This document shows positions 1 to 8,568 of a stretch of 64,000 nt of DNA, piece after piece. The position numbers and the translations under genes were made by a program. Positions within the stretch are counted from its first letter, which is position 1. Each line of letters starts with the position of its first letter. The stretch comes from Auritidibacter ignavus (lineage in GTDB: Bacteria > Actinomycetota > Actinomycetes > Actinomycetales > Micrococcaceae): positions 59,754 through 123,753 of the forward strand of contig NZ_RDQR01000005.1 of the NCBI RefSeq assembly GCF_003703835.1, read 5' to 3'. The notes under the pieces are model-generated. The model was not told the DNA's origin and made no database searches. It saw nothing but the letters and a program-made list of their open reading frames with translations.

Positions 1-149
1 GATTCGACACGGTAACCCTTCTTAACATCTCAGGTCTCTCGGGCCTCAGGTTTGCTCCTGAAGATCTTCTCCCAGTGAACCACATCTGTCGAGAATGCGG
101 GATATCTTTTGGGTAAAAGTCTGCTCCTCATCTGCTTTTAACTGCCGAT
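1..149. other. No recognisable gene
   Basis: I see no supported start codon with a ribosome binding site, no RNA gene and no recognisable protein in this stretch. It precedes a strong hairpin that closes the metPS transcript. Confidence 0.5.
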
Positions 150-200
150 CCCGCTGAACCACCGGTCCTGGGTAACTCTCAGAACCGGTGGTTCAGCGGG
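150..200 (-). terminator. Strong hairpin downstream of metS
   Basis: A perfect 17-bp inverted repeat (arms 150-166 and 184-200, core CCGCTGAACCACCGG) with a 17-nt loop lies about 40 bp past the metS stop. It is most simply the transcription terminator of the metP-metS operon. No long T-run follows, which is common in high-GC actinobacteria. Confidence 0.75.
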
Positions 201-238
201 TTCAGGCCGCAACAGATGGGGATGCGACAACCTGCGCG

Positions 239-400
239 TCAGCTCTGGTTGATCTGCTGGGCGGGGGGAACAGCTCCGTCGGCGCCGAGCTCTCCCGTGG
301 TCTCATCCGGGTTGCCTCGCAGGTGGACGATCGCCACGGCCAGGCCACCCCATACGACCCCGAGGCAGATGATCATCATCACAATTGCTATGGTGCTCAC
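239..400 (-). CDS. metS: MetS-like small subunit of NSS methionine/alanine transporter
   Basis: A 53-residue protein with one membrane helix (IAIVMMIICLGVVWGGLAVA), then a basic HLRG turn and a polar acidic tail. This is the layout of MetS, the small subunit needed by the NSS transporter MetP in corynebacteria. The start is a GTG that overlaps the metP stop codon (GTGA), with AGGAGGT 8-9 nt upstream, so the two genes are translationally coupled. A longer reading starting inside metP is possible but has no ribosome binding site and would add only out-of-frame metP sequence. It is likely co-transcribed from the CRP-box promoter in front of metP. Confidence 0.85.
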   Translation of the reverse strand: MSTIAIVMMIICLGVVWGGLAVAIVHLRGNPDETTGELGADGAVPPAQQINQS

Positions 401-2007
401 TGGTTGACCTCCTGAGTAGTGACCGGTTGGTCTGCGTGCCGGGGTGTGTTCTTGATGTCGAAATCTTGCTCGTGCTGATCGTCTTGCATCCCGGAGTTTT
501 TCGCCCAGGGGATCAGTGCGACCACGACGGCCAGCACCACCAGTAGCGCTGACATGCCCCATCCGAAGGTGCCGACATACCAGGAGGGCATTCCCCCATA
601 GCCTTCATTGACAACCTGCAGAATGTACTGGACTAGCGTAATACCCAGCACGACTGGCATAACCACGGAGATCAAGATCTTGTAGATCCAGCCCAGGCGG
701 AAGGAAGACACCGAGTTCAGGTGCCCGACGAATTCGTTGAGTCGGAACAGCACCCAGGAGACCACGAAGACCGCCACCAGGCTGACCCCGACAATACCGA
801 TGTTGTTCACAAAGGCGTCGGTGACGTCAAGGAGGTGGATTCCGGAGGTGGTGCTGAAGGCCAGGAGCGAGACCACAGCGGAGAGCCCACCAGCAATAGC
901 CACCACCCGTGCGCGGGACCAACCAGTTTTGTCCATAATGCCGGAGATCACCACTTCGGTAATCGAGATCAGCGAGGTGATTCCCGCAAACAGTAGCGAC
1001 CCGAAGAACAGGACGCCGATAATCGGGCCCAGCCCCAAGGGGGCTTCGGAAATGATGGCGGGGAACGCCACGAAAGCCAAACCAATGCCGGAACTAGCGA
1101 CCTCGTCGACCCGAAGCCCAGATGCCTGGGCCATAAAGCCCAGTACCGAGAAGACGCCGATGCCGGCAAGCAGCTCGAAACCGGAGTTGGAGAATCCAAC
1201 AACGAGACCTGATCCGGTCAGGTTAGAGCGTCGCTTCAGGTAGGAAGCGTAAGTCAGCATGATGCCGAAGCCGACCGAAAGGGAGAAGAAGATCTGACCG
1301 TAGGCGGCCACCCACACTTCTGGTCTTGTCAGTGCCGACCAATCCGGTGTGAACAGCGCATCCAAACCGGTGGCTGCGCCCGGCAGGCTCAAACCAATGC
1401 CGACTAAGATCACGAACATGATCACCAGCAGAGGCATACCGATCGTGGCAGCAACCCCGATGCCTTTGCCCACCCCGCGTGCGAGGATGGTCAGCACCAG
1501 GATCCACAGAGCTAGTAGCGGGAAGAAGACTCCTGGAACGATCTGGAAGCTCACTTCGGCTTGTTCTGTGGCTTGCAGGTAGTCCGCGAAGAAGAAGCCT
1601 TCTGGGTCATCTCCCCAGGCTTCGGTCACCGAGAACCAAATATAGGAAGTGGCCCAGGCCAGGATGGCGGCATAGAACAGTCCAAGCACGGCACAGATCA
1701 TCACCTGCCACCAGCCGATGGCTTCAGTCCACCGGCTGAGCCGACGGAAGGCCAGTGGTGGGGATCCTTTAAAGCGGTGTCCAATGGCGTAGTCAAAGAA
1801 CAACAGCGGAATACCTGCGGTCAGTAGCGCCACCATGTACGGCAGGATGAATGCGCCACCACCGTTTTCGTAGGCGACATAGGGAAAGCGCCAAATATTT
1901 CCGAGTCCCACGGCAGATCCGATTGCCGCCAACAGGAAGACCCAGCGGGTACTGAATTGTTCGCGTTGCTGTCTCCCCGCGGTGAGTGATTCTTGTGTCA
2001 GGGCCAT
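397..2007 (-). CDS. metP: Sodium-dependent amino-acid transporter, NSS (SNF) family, MetP-like
   Basis: A 536-residue membrane protein of the neurotransmitter:sodium symporter family. The signature of helix 1 (GSAVGLGNIWRFPY, about residues 30-43) carries the unwound Na+/substrate site, followed by ENGGGAF. About twelve hydrophobic segments are visible, the normal family architecture. The start is the ATG at 2007, six nt after AAGGAG; a TTG two codons earlier overlaps that spacing. MetS follows with a 4-nt overlap, which points to methionine/alanine uptake (from knowledge of MetPS; substrate not proven by sequence). A perfect CRP-type box lies about 40 bp upstream, so carbon or cAMP control is likely. 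Confidence 0.9.
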   Translation of the reverse strand: MALTQESLTAGRQQREQFSTRWVFLLAAIGSAVGLGNIWRFPYVAYENGGGAFILPYMVALLTAGIPLLFFDYAIGHRFKGSPPLAFRRLSRWTEAIGWWQVMICAVLGLFYAAILAWATSYIWFSVTEAWGDDPEGFFFADYLQATEQAEVSFQIVPGVFFPLLALWILVLTILARGVGKGIGVAATIGMPLLVIMFVILVGIGLSLPGAATGLDALFTPDWSALTRPEVWVAAYGQIFFSLSVGFGIMLTYASYLKRRSNLTGSGLVVGFSNSGFELLAGIGVFSVLGFMAQASGLRVDEVASSGIGLAFVAFPAIISEAPLGLGPIIGVLFFGSLLFAGITSLISITEVVISGIMDKTGWSRARVVAIAGGLSAVVSLLAFSTTSGIHLLDVTDAFVNNIGIVGVSLVAVFVVSWVLFRLNEFVGHLNSVSSFRLGWIYKILISVVMPVVLGITLVQYILQVVNEGYGGMPSWYVGTFGWGMSALLVVLAVVVALIPWAKNSGMQDDQHEQDFDIKNTPRHADQPVTTQEVNQ

Positions 2008-2047
2008 GCCCAACTCCTTTATCTTCAGGGCCTACCAGCGTGATGAG

Positions 2048-2063
2048 TGTGATAGTGATCACA
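2048..2063. promoter_or_regulatory. Perfect CRP/GlxR-type operator upstream of metPS
   Basis: TGTGATAGTGATCACA fits TGTGA-N6-TCACA at all ten conserved positions. It lies 41-56 bp before the metP start and about 100 bp from the end of marP. A CRP-family regulator is encoded at 3730-4407, so the pair is an obvious candidate regulator and target. Whether it activates or represses depends on the transcription start, which I cannot place. Confidence 0.75.
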
Positions 2064-2163
2064 AGAGTATGACGAAACATGAAATTTCACAAGAGCAACG
2101 CGCGGAAAACCATGCCTCGCACGGAAACAGCAGGCATGCAACCGTTAGTTCATCGGTGATGAA

Positions 2164-3345
2164 TTAATCAGCCAAACACTGCCCCGTTGATACCGGTTCG
2201 GTGTAGCTCTGCGCTGAGGTCAGCACCGACCCAGCTTCCTCGGCGGTGATTGCGTAGCCGACCTGGGCATCGGGAGCTTTGGCGAAGATGACGCCGGCAA
2301 CCTGGCCGGCGTCGTCGACGAGTGGGCCGCCCGAGTTCCCCTCACGGATATCGGAGGCCAACTGATAAATGCCGGTCAAATGCGGATCTTGACCATAGAT
2401 GTTATTCAGCGTGGCCGGACCTTCAGCTTGCACTTTGCCAGTCGTAATGCGGTATGGACCACCGGCGGGAAACCCGAGAGCGTAGGCATCATCATCGATG
2501 CTTAATCCACGACCGACCTCCAACGTTGGAAGATCGGCGTCGGGAATCTGGAGAATCGCAAGATCGGTCTCCGGGTCGAAGTAGACCACCGAAGCACGAT
2601 AGACGTTTCCGTCGAGATCTTCGACGGTCGGTCCCTCAACTCCGGCAACAACGTGGGCGTTGGTCACCACTCGTTGCGGCTCCACGGCGAATCCTGAACC
2701 GGTTTGGTTCTGACCGCATTCAAATGCAGTTCCGGTGATACGGACCGTAGCCTGTCCGGCCTGTTGCACGGCATCATTGGGAGGGCGGACAGCATTGTCC
2801 TCCACCGGGCCTTGCGACTGGAGCATCGGCCCCAACTCGGGAATCACCCCTGAATCCAAGAAATCGGTCCACAATGAAGCCACGAAGGTCCGTCCAGACT
2901 CAGGAGTCAATTTGGTGACGAAAGCGATGACCCGGGATTCCTTAATGGTCTGCGTTAGTTGTGGCATACCCATCGATGACAAAGAGAAGGCCAATAGGGC
3001 AATCAACACCGAGGCGATGGCGGTATTGACAATTCCTCCAAGCACCTTGTCCACACGTCGGGCAATCGGAGCGTTAACCCGTAGTCGTACGGCTCGACCA
3101 ACGGCCACTCCAATGGCCATCCCGATGCCGACGAGGACAACTGCGCACACCACCATAGCCACGATGCGCCACATCGGAGAATCCACGAAACGGTTGACTT
3201 CGGGCATCAAAAAGAAGGCAGCAATGGTGCCGAGAACGAATCCCAGCATCCGTCCGGCCGACACCCAGAGACCCTGTCGAATGCCATTGATGAACACGAT
3301 GACCAGTACGACAAGAAGAACCCAATCCAGCCAGGTCAAGAACAC
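2164..3345 (-). CDS. marP: MarP-family membrane serine protease (CvpA domain plus trypsin-like domain)
   Basis: A 393-residue protein. Residues 1-125 hold four hydrophobic helices of the CvpA (colicin V production) type. Residues 195-390 form a chymotrypsin-fold protease with triad H231 (VTNAHVV), D261 (ETDLAIL) and S338 (GNSGGPLV). Cys210 and Cys390 sit where MarP of Mycobacterium tuberculosis has its redox-sensitive disulfide. MarP proteins act at the periplasmic membrane face and are needed for acid and oxidative stress tolerance. The GTG start has a weak ribosome binding site. The gene is divergent from crp; in many relatives an endonuclease III gene lies between them, but none is present here. 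A 24-bp tandem repeat lies just upstream. Confidence 0.88.
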   Translation of the reverse strand: MFLTWLDWVLLVVLVIVFINGIRQGLWVSAGRMLGFVLGTIAAFFLMPEVNRFVDSPMWRIVAMVVCAVVLVGIGMAIGVAVGRAVRLRVNAPIARRVDKVLGGIVNTAIASVLIALLAFSLSSMGMPQLTQTIKESRVIAFVTKLTPESGRTFVASLWTDFLDSGVIPELGPMLQSQGPVEDNAVRPPNDAVQQAGQATVRITGTAFECGQNQTGSGFAVEPQRVVTNAHVVAGVEGPTVEDLDGNVYRASVVYFDPETDLAILQIPDADLPTLEVGRGLSIDDDAYALGFPAGGPYRITTGKVQAEGPATLNNIYGQDPHLTGIYQLASDIREGNSGGPLVDDAGQVAGVIFAKAPDAQVGYAITAEEAGSVLTSAQSYTEPVSTGQCLAD

Positions 3346-3361
3346 TACGCTGCGCCACCCC

Positions 3362-3409
3362 TCTCTCCGTGCTACGCGTCCCGACTCTCTCCGTGCTACG
3401 CGTCCCGAC
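3362..3409. repeat. Two perfect 24-bp tandem repeats upstream of marP
   Basis: The unit beginning TCTCTCCGTGCTACGCGTCC occurs twice without mismatch at 3362-3385 and 3386-3409. It lies 17-64 bp in front of the marP start, in its 5' leader or promoter. It may be a recent slippage duplication; a regulatory role is possible but not shown. Confidence 0.85.
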
Positions 3410-3729
3410 GCGCATCCGGTGGCGTCTTCTACACCGTCGCGTATCTCCGCAGTGTCTCCACCCTAAACCCTACGACTGGAAAAATGCCGTGAAGACTTGC
3501 ATTGTCCAGCGTTGTAACCATCTTTCGGTGGAACGGTTGACGACCACATTGATCGCTCACAGATGAATACCAGCAGATCATCCGGCAATTTCTACTGCCT
3601 GTAGAATAATTATGTGAGTAACTGCACTCGAGGTATTCACAGTGTGATCCCGATGATGCAGAATTAACAACGAGCTTACGCCGAAAAACGTTTACCCGGC
3701 CGTTCTGGCCAGTTAGGAAGATCTCGCAT
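3410..3729. promoter_or_regulatory. Divergent marP / crp promoter region
   Basis: About 320 bp of non-coding DNA between two divergent genes. It has a lower GC content near 3600-3660 and includes TGTGA half-sites (for example at 3613), but no full CRP box. It must contain promoters for both genes; I cannot assign -10/-35 elements securely. Confidence 0.5.
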
Positions 3730-4407
3730 ATGGATTTGGATGTTCTGCGCAATGCTCCGCTTTTTACCCATCTTGACGATGAAGTCTTTGATGCGTTGAC
3801 TGCAGAGCTGACCGAAGTTGAATTGTCTCGCGGGGCGTCTGCTTTCCACGAAGGCGACGATGGTGATCAGCTCTACGTCATTATTTCCGGCAAGATCAAA
3901 GTTGGTCGCACAGCTACCGATGGACGTGAAAACCTGCTTGCCATCCTCGGTCCCGGCGAGGTCTTCGGCGAGATGGCCCTTTTCCAGCCCGCGCCACGCA
4001 CCGCAACCGCCACTGCTGTGTCCGCAACCCGTTTGGCCGGTCTGCGTCACGAAAACCTTCGCAAGGTCATCTACTCCTCCCCGGAGGTCTCCATGCAGTT
4101 GCTGGGCGCCTTGGCTAAGCGCCTGACGCGCACCAACGAGTCGATGGCTGACCTGGTGTTCTCCGATGTGCCAGGTCGCGTTGCCAAGGCCATCCTGGAT
4201 TTGGCCGACCGTTTCGGTCGCACCGCCTCCGACGGCCTGCTCGTTGCTCACGATCTAACTCAGGAAGAGCTGGCCCAGTTGGTCGGTGCTTCCCGCGAGA
4301 CGGTGAACAAGGCTTTGGCCGAATTCGTCCAGCGTGGCTGGTTGCGCTTGGAAAACCGAGCCGTGGTCATTCTGGACCTGCAACGACTACGACAGCGCGC
4401 ACGTTAA
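3730..4407 (+). CDS. crp: CRP/FNR-family transcriptional regulator (GlxR-like)
   Basis: A 225-residue regulator. Residues 1-120 form the cyclic-nucleotide-binding beta barrel, with GEVFGEMALF and the PRTATATAVS phosphate-binding arginine motif; a dimer helix follows. Residues 170-215 form a winged helix-turn-helix (LTQEELAQLVGASRETVNKAL). Length and motifs match the cAMP-responsive CRP/GlxR group of actinobacteria, global regulators of carbon and respiratory metabolism. AGGAAG lies 11 nt before the ATG. It is monocistronic, ending at a strong hairpin. The perfect box before metPS is a probable target. Confidence 0.9.
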   Translation: MDLDVLRNAPLFTHLDDEVFDALTAELTEVELSRGASAFHEGDDGDQLYVIISGKIKVGRTATDGRENLLAILGPGEVFGEMALFQPAPRTATATAVSATRLAGLRHENLRKVIYSSPEVSMQLLGALAKRLTRTNESMADLVFSDVPGRVAKAILDLADRFGRTASDGLLVAHDLTQEELAQLVGASRETVNKALAEFVQRGWLRLENRAVVILDLQRLRQRAR

Positions 4408-4439
4408 CCGGAGAATTCTTCTTCTCTTCGTCTCTTCCT

Positions 4440-4482
4440 CATGGGTGGGCCGGAACACCTAGCATGTTCCGGCCCACCCATG
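4440..4482. terminator. Bidirectional terminator between crp and ridA
   Basis: A perfect 18-bp inverted repeat (arms 4440-4457 and 4465-4482, core GGGTGGGCCGGAACA) with a 7-nt loop lies between two convergent genes. It can serve both directions. Confidence 0.88.
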
Positions 4483-4505
4483 TCTTGTGTAGGACTGTGC
4501 GCTGA

Positions 4506-4970
4506 TTAGTCCTGAACCTTGACGGTGATTTCGACCTCGACGGGGGCGTTCATGGGAAGAACAGCCACCCCGACGGCAGCACGAGCATGGGAACCAGCCG
4601 CACCGAAAGCCTGGCCCAGCAGTTCTGAGGCGCCGTTGATGACTTGCGGTTGCCCGTAAAAATCCGGGGCCGAAGCGACAAAGCCAGTCACCTTGACCAC
4701 CTGAGCAACCTGATCGAGGTCGCCGACCAGGTTTTTCACGGCAGCCATAGCGTTCAACACACACAACTGCGCCAACTTTTGACCTTCCTCGACACTGACA
4801 TCAGCGCCCAGTTTTCCGGTGGTAGCCAGCTCCCCGTTCTGCAGGGGCAACTGACCAGAAGTGTAGATCAACTGACCTTCACGTAAAGCAGGCACGTAGG
4901 CAGCCAGCGGGGTGGCAACCTCGGGAAGGGTGAATCCAGCTTCCTGGAGACGGTCTTCAACTGCGGACAT
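4506..4970 (-). CDS. RidA/YjgF-family protein (enamine/imine deaminase)
   Basis: 154 residues, the single-domain YjgF/RidA fold. Visible marks are IYTSGQLPL (residues 35-43), the NAMAAVKNLVG helix and C-terminal SHARAAVGVAVLP followed by VEVEITVKV. RidA proteins form trimers and hydrolyse reactive enamines released by PLP enzymes; this subgroup is common in actinobacteria beside crp, and its exact substrate is unknown. AGGAGG lies 5 nt before the ATG. It reads in the same direction as the DUF4177 gene upstream, with which it probably forms an operon. Confidence 0.85.
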   Translation of the reverse strand: MSAVEDRLQEAGFTLPEVATPLAAYVPALREGQLIYTSGQLPLQNGELATTGKLGADVSVEEGQKLAQLCVLNAMAAVKNLVGDLDQVAQVVKVTGFVASAPDFYGQPQVINGASELLGQAFGAAGSHARAAVGVAVLPMNAPVEVEITVKVQD

Positions 4971-5029
4971 AAATCCTCCTCGGTATCGTTGAACATCTCA
5001 GGGGTAGAGCACGGCGACGATCTGGGTGG

Positions 5030-5230
5030 CTAGGGTTTAGGACGCTTGAGATAAGCCACCGGAGCGTTACCATCTGGTCCTGGCAATACCGTGACGAGTT
5101 CCCATCCTTCATCGCCCCACTGATCCAGAATCTGTTTGGTGGCGTGAATAATCAACGGTAGCGTGGCGTACTCCCAGCGAGTTGGTTCCGGAGCCGACGC
5201 GGGTTCTGGTGTTTTTTGGGTTTCGGTCAT
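5030..5230 (-). CDS. DUF4177 domain protein
   Basis: 66 residues with WEYATLPLIIHATKQILDQW and GDEGWELVTVLPGP, the core of the DUF4177 family. Its function is unknown. GGGGAG lies directly before the ATG. In related actinobacteria this small gene sits between a penicillin-binding protein gene and ridA, as it does here. A whiB gene often found in the same cluster is absent from this locus. Confidence 0.8.
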   Translation of the reverse strand: MTETQKTPEPASAPEPTRWEYATLPLIIHATKQILDQWGDEGWELVTVLPGPDGNAPVAYLKRPKP

Positions 5231-5388
5231 CTCCCCAGGCTATAATTGAAAGACCGTCAAGAATAGACATGACGCTCGCACTGTTTGCACCACACCCGGA
5301 CACAAAACGCGAAACCGGTGGGGATTGTCACGCCTTCACCCCGGTGGCCCCGGGTCAGTAGATCACCTGACGTAGATAGAATTGCATC

Positions 5389-7581
5389 ATGGCCAAAAAA
5401 TTTGCAATGTTCGACATGGCGACCACTATGGGTAAGGTTTTCGCCTTCTTCGGCGTCTCTGCTCTTTGTGGAGGGCTGGCAGCAGGACTGGCATTACCCT
5501 TGGGAATGGTTACCGGCGCTGCCGCAACGACCGGCACAGAACTGCTGGATGAGCTTCCTGCTGAACTACAGGAAGAGCCCATGTCGGTTCCCTCTCGGAT
5601 CGTTGACAAGGACGGTACCGAATTGGCCACGTTTTATGCGGAAAACCGCGAACCGGTGTCCTTGGATGAGATATCTGAAGAAATGCAGCAGGCCATTATC
5701 GCCATTGAGGATGAGCGCTTCTACGAGCACTCCGGTGTGGACCCTCAGGGTCTGGCACGCGCGGTGGTCAATAATGCCACCTCCGATACCCGTCAGGGTG
5801 CTTCAACCTTGACCCAGCAGTACGTCAACAACGTGCTGGTGAACTACCAGAACCTCAACGGCCTGCGCACCACAGTGTCGGGCACCAAGACACCGGCCGA
5901 TAAATTGCGTGAAATGAAGCTGGCTGTAGCGCTAGAGAAGAAGATGTCTAAAGAGGAGATCCTCGAGGGCTACCTCAACATTGTGTTGTTCTCCGGGCGG
6001 ACCTATGGCGTTGAAGCTGCAGCCAACCACTTCTTCAATAAGTCTGCCTCAGAGTTGGACCTGTCGGACGCGGCGATTTTGGCCGGTATGGTGCAATCAC
6101 CCAATGCGTTGAACCCCGAAACCAATCCGGAGTCCGCACAGAACCGTCGCAACGTTGTCCTGCAATCAATGGAGAATGCAGGATTCATTACCACGGCAGA
6201 GAAAGAGAAAGCTCAGGCCCAAGATCTCGGGTTGGATATCACTCCAAAGAACTCCGGCTGCATCGCAGCGCAACACAATTCGGGTTACTTTTGCGACTAC
6301 GTGCACCGCCAGATCCTCAACGATCCAGCGTTCGGCCCGGACCCGGAGTCGCGTCAGCAATTGCTGGACCGCGGTGGCCTGACCATCAAGACCACGCTTG
6401 ATGCGAAAATGCAGAAGGCAGCTGCCGAAGAAGCGAATAAGGCCGTCCCTCGCGAAGAGACTCAGGGCTTCGGCTCCTCCATTGTGACTGTCGAGCAGGA
6501 CACCGGAAATATCCGGGCCATGGCTCAAAACACTGTTTATAGCCCCGAGGATGGAGCCGGTAACACGCAGATCAACTATTCTGTCGACCACGCCGACGGT
6601 GGTGGCCAGGGGTTCCAGGCCGGTTCGACTCTGAAGCCGTTTGTGTCACTGGCCTGGCTCGGTGCCGGTCACTCCATGTCCGACACGGTCAACGCCTCCC
6701 GCGATGACTACACGGGAGCGAAATTCCCCGCTTACTGCCTCGACGGAGGCAAAGCCCAGATCGGAACAGACGGCTGGAACATCAATAACACCATTGGCAA
6801 CATGAAGAAACCGATGCCGATGAACTACGGTCTGTACTGGTCGATTAACACCGCAACCGTCGGTGCCGCCTTCGCCACCGATCTGTGCTCCATTACCGAT
6901 ATCACCGATGCTGCCGGTGTTCACGGCGCAGTGAGTGAAGAAGGTTTGGACCCGCAACACCCGTCGTTCTTGTTGGGTGCGCAAGAAGTCTCCCCGCTGA
7001 CGATGGCCTCGGCCTTCTCAACCATGGGCTCCTACGGTAACTACTGTGAAGCGCGTGCCCTGACCGAGGTCACCGATGCCGCCGGCAACGAGTATGAAGT
7101 GCCACCGGTGCAGTGTAACGAGAATGTGCTGAATGAGGACCACATCGTCCAGCTGAATTCCACGCTGAAACCCATCGCTAAGGACCGTATCGCCGAAGGC
7201 AATATTGACTTTGACATTGCTGGCAAGACCGGTACAAACAACAACGAATCCTCCACGTGGTTCGTCGGCTACACCGAAGGCCTCACGACCGCCGCTTGGG
7301 TGGGTAACTACCAGTCGGTGGCCAAAACGTTGAAGGGTAACACCATCGGTGGCACCTACTACGAAGACGTGTGGGGCTCGCTGATCGCCGGTCCGATGTG
7401 GATCGACTACATGAAACAGGTCGCCGAGGACTACCCGCATGGAGAAATCCGTGATGATGGGTCGCCGAGCCCGCGAAGCATTTCCTCAGCCAAAAAGGGT
7501 GGTTCAAACTCCTCCGATGACGACGAGAACAACGAGTCCTCGGACGACCCTTCAGCAGAGTCCGCAGAGTCTTCGAACTAA
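5389..7581 (+). CDS. Class A penicillin-binding protein (transglycosylase/transpeptidase)
   Basis: 730 residues. A membrane anchor lies at about residues 17-42. The GT51 glycosyltransferase domain has the catalytic Glu in EDERFYEHSGVD (about residue 107) and GASTLTQQYVNN. The transpeptidase domain has S413-T-L-K, S485-I-N and K613-T-G. The tail from about residue 685 is Ser/Asp/Glu-rich and disordered, with no PASTA domain. It polymerises and cross-links peptidoglycan at the outer membrane face. The ATG lacks a clear ribosome binding site. The metallophosphoesterase gene follows after 9 bp, so the two are likely co-transcribed. Confidence 0.93.
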   Translation: MAKKFAMFDMATTMGKVFAFFGVSALCGGLAAGLALPLGMVTGAAATTGTELLDELPAELQEEPMSVPSRIVDKDGTELATFYAENREPVSLDEISEEMQQAIIAIEDERFYEHSGVDPQGLARAVVNNATSDTRQGASTLTQQYVNNVLVNYQNLNGLRTTVSGTKTPADKLREMKLAVALEKKMSKEEILEGYLNIVLFSGRTYGVEAAANHFFNKSASELDLSDAAILAGMVQSPNALNPETNPESAQNRRNVVLQSMENAGFITTAEKEKAQAQDLGLDITPKNSGCIAAQHNSGYFCDYVHRQILNDPAFGPDPESRQQLLDRGGLTIKTTLDAKMQKAAAEEANKAVPREETQGFGSSIVTVEQDTGNIRAMAQNTVYSPEDGAGNTQINYSVDHADGGGQGFQAGSTLKPFVSLAWLGAGHSMSDTVNASRDDYTGAKFPAYCLDGGKAQIGTDGWNINNTIGNMKKPMPMNYGLYWSINTATVGAAFATDLCSITDITDAAGVHGAVSEEGLDPQHPSFLLGAQEVSPLTMASAFSTMGSYGNYCEARALTEVTDAAGNEYEVPPVQCNENVLNEDHIVQLNSTLKPIAKDRIAEGNIDFDIAGKTGTNNNESSTWFVGYTEGLTTAAWVGNYQSVAKTLKGNTIGGTYYEDVWGSLIAGPMWIDYMKQVAEDYPHGEIRDDGSPSPRSISSAKKGGSNSSDDDENNESSDDPSAESAESSN

Positions 7582-7590
7582 GACCCTGGG

Positions 7591-8568
7591 GTGGTAGAGG
7601 TGATCACATCCGCGAAGCTGTGGCGCCGGTTCGCCGGTGCCACAGCCGTTACGGCCGTCGCGGGTGTTGCGAGCCTGGTATACGGCGCGTGTCTGGAGGC
7701 CCGCTGGTTTAAAATCCGTCACGAACAGGTGCCGGTCTTGCCCGCTGGTCGTCCTCGGTTGCGGGTATTACATATTGCCGATCTGCACATGGTCCCATCC
7801 AACCGTGCCAAGATCGACTTCACCCGCTCGCTGGCTGAACTAGAGCCCGATCTGGTGGTCAATATCGGTGACAATCTCGGTCACCGTGACGGTCTGAAAC
7901 CGGTGCTTGATGCACTGGGTCCGCTCTTAGATCTCCCCGGAGTTTTTGTTCCCGGTTCCAACGACTATTTCGCTCCTCAGCCAGCGAATCCGCTGAAGTA
8001 TTTCCGTGGGCCCTCTAGCCAGCACGGATCCGCAGCACATTTAGCGGACCGCGAGGTCCTGCCCTACCGGGAGCTTTTTAGCGAATTTGAGCACCGGGGC
8101 TGGGTGAACCTCACCAATGCACATCACGATCTGCACCTCGCCCGTCATCGCCTCGCGGTGGCCGGCACCGATGACCCCCACCTCGACCGTGACCGCTGGC
8201 CCGGGTTTGGTTCTCACGCGAGAACAGCAGATCTCACCCTCGGGGTCACTCATGCCCCCTATACCCGGGTACTCGATACCATGGCCGCCGACGGCGCGCA
8301 ACTGATTCTGGCCGGACACACCCACGGGGGACAAATTGCTCTACCCGTGGTGGGACCGCTGGTGACTAACTGTGATTTACCACCCCGGCAAGCCGCAGGC
8401 CTGTTCGGATGGCCTGATCTCGTGCCAGGGCGGAACGCACCCGTCGAATCTGCTACGACCATCGTCAATATTTCCGCCGGTATCGGGGCGGCCCCCAAAG
8501 TTCCGGTCCGTTTTGCCTGCCGCCCCGAAGCGGTGGTGCTGGATCTTATCCCTGCGGTGTCGCGCTGA
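7591..8568 (+). CDS. Membrane-anchored metallophosphoesterase (YkuE-like)
   Basis: 325 residues. One N-terminal hydrophobic segment (about residues 14-33) is followed by a calcineurin-like phosphoesterase domain with HIADLHM, NIGDNLG, PGSNDY and AGHTHGGQ metal-binding blocks. The family hydrolyses phosphomonoesters or diesters; the YkuE branch is often linked to the envelope. Two GTG starts (7591 and 7600) are possible; neither has a strong ribosome binding site. It lies 9 bp behind the penicillin-binding protein gene, as in other actinobacteria. Its last 23 bp overlap the convergent purC. Confidence 0.85.
   Translation: MVEVITSAKLWRRFAGATAVTAVAGVASLVYGACLEARWFKIRHEQVPVLPAGRPRLRVLHIADLHMVPSNRAKIDFTRSLAELEPDLVVNIGDNLGHRDGLKPVLDALGPLLDLPGVFVPGSNDYFAPQPANPLKYFRGPSSQHGSAAHLADREVLPYRELFSEFEHRGWVNLTNAHHDLHLARHRLAVAGTDDPHLDRDRWPGFGSHARTADLTLGVTHAPYTRVLDTMAADGAQLILAGHTHGGQIALPVVGPLVTNCDLPPRQAAGLFGWPDLVPGRNAPVESATTIVNISAGIGAAPKVPVRFACRPEAVVLDLIPAVSR

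Noticed and set aside
2014..2163. SAM riboswitch or other leader in front of metP
   Set aside because: The gap is only about 150 bp, holds the CRP box and no conserved riboswitch stems.
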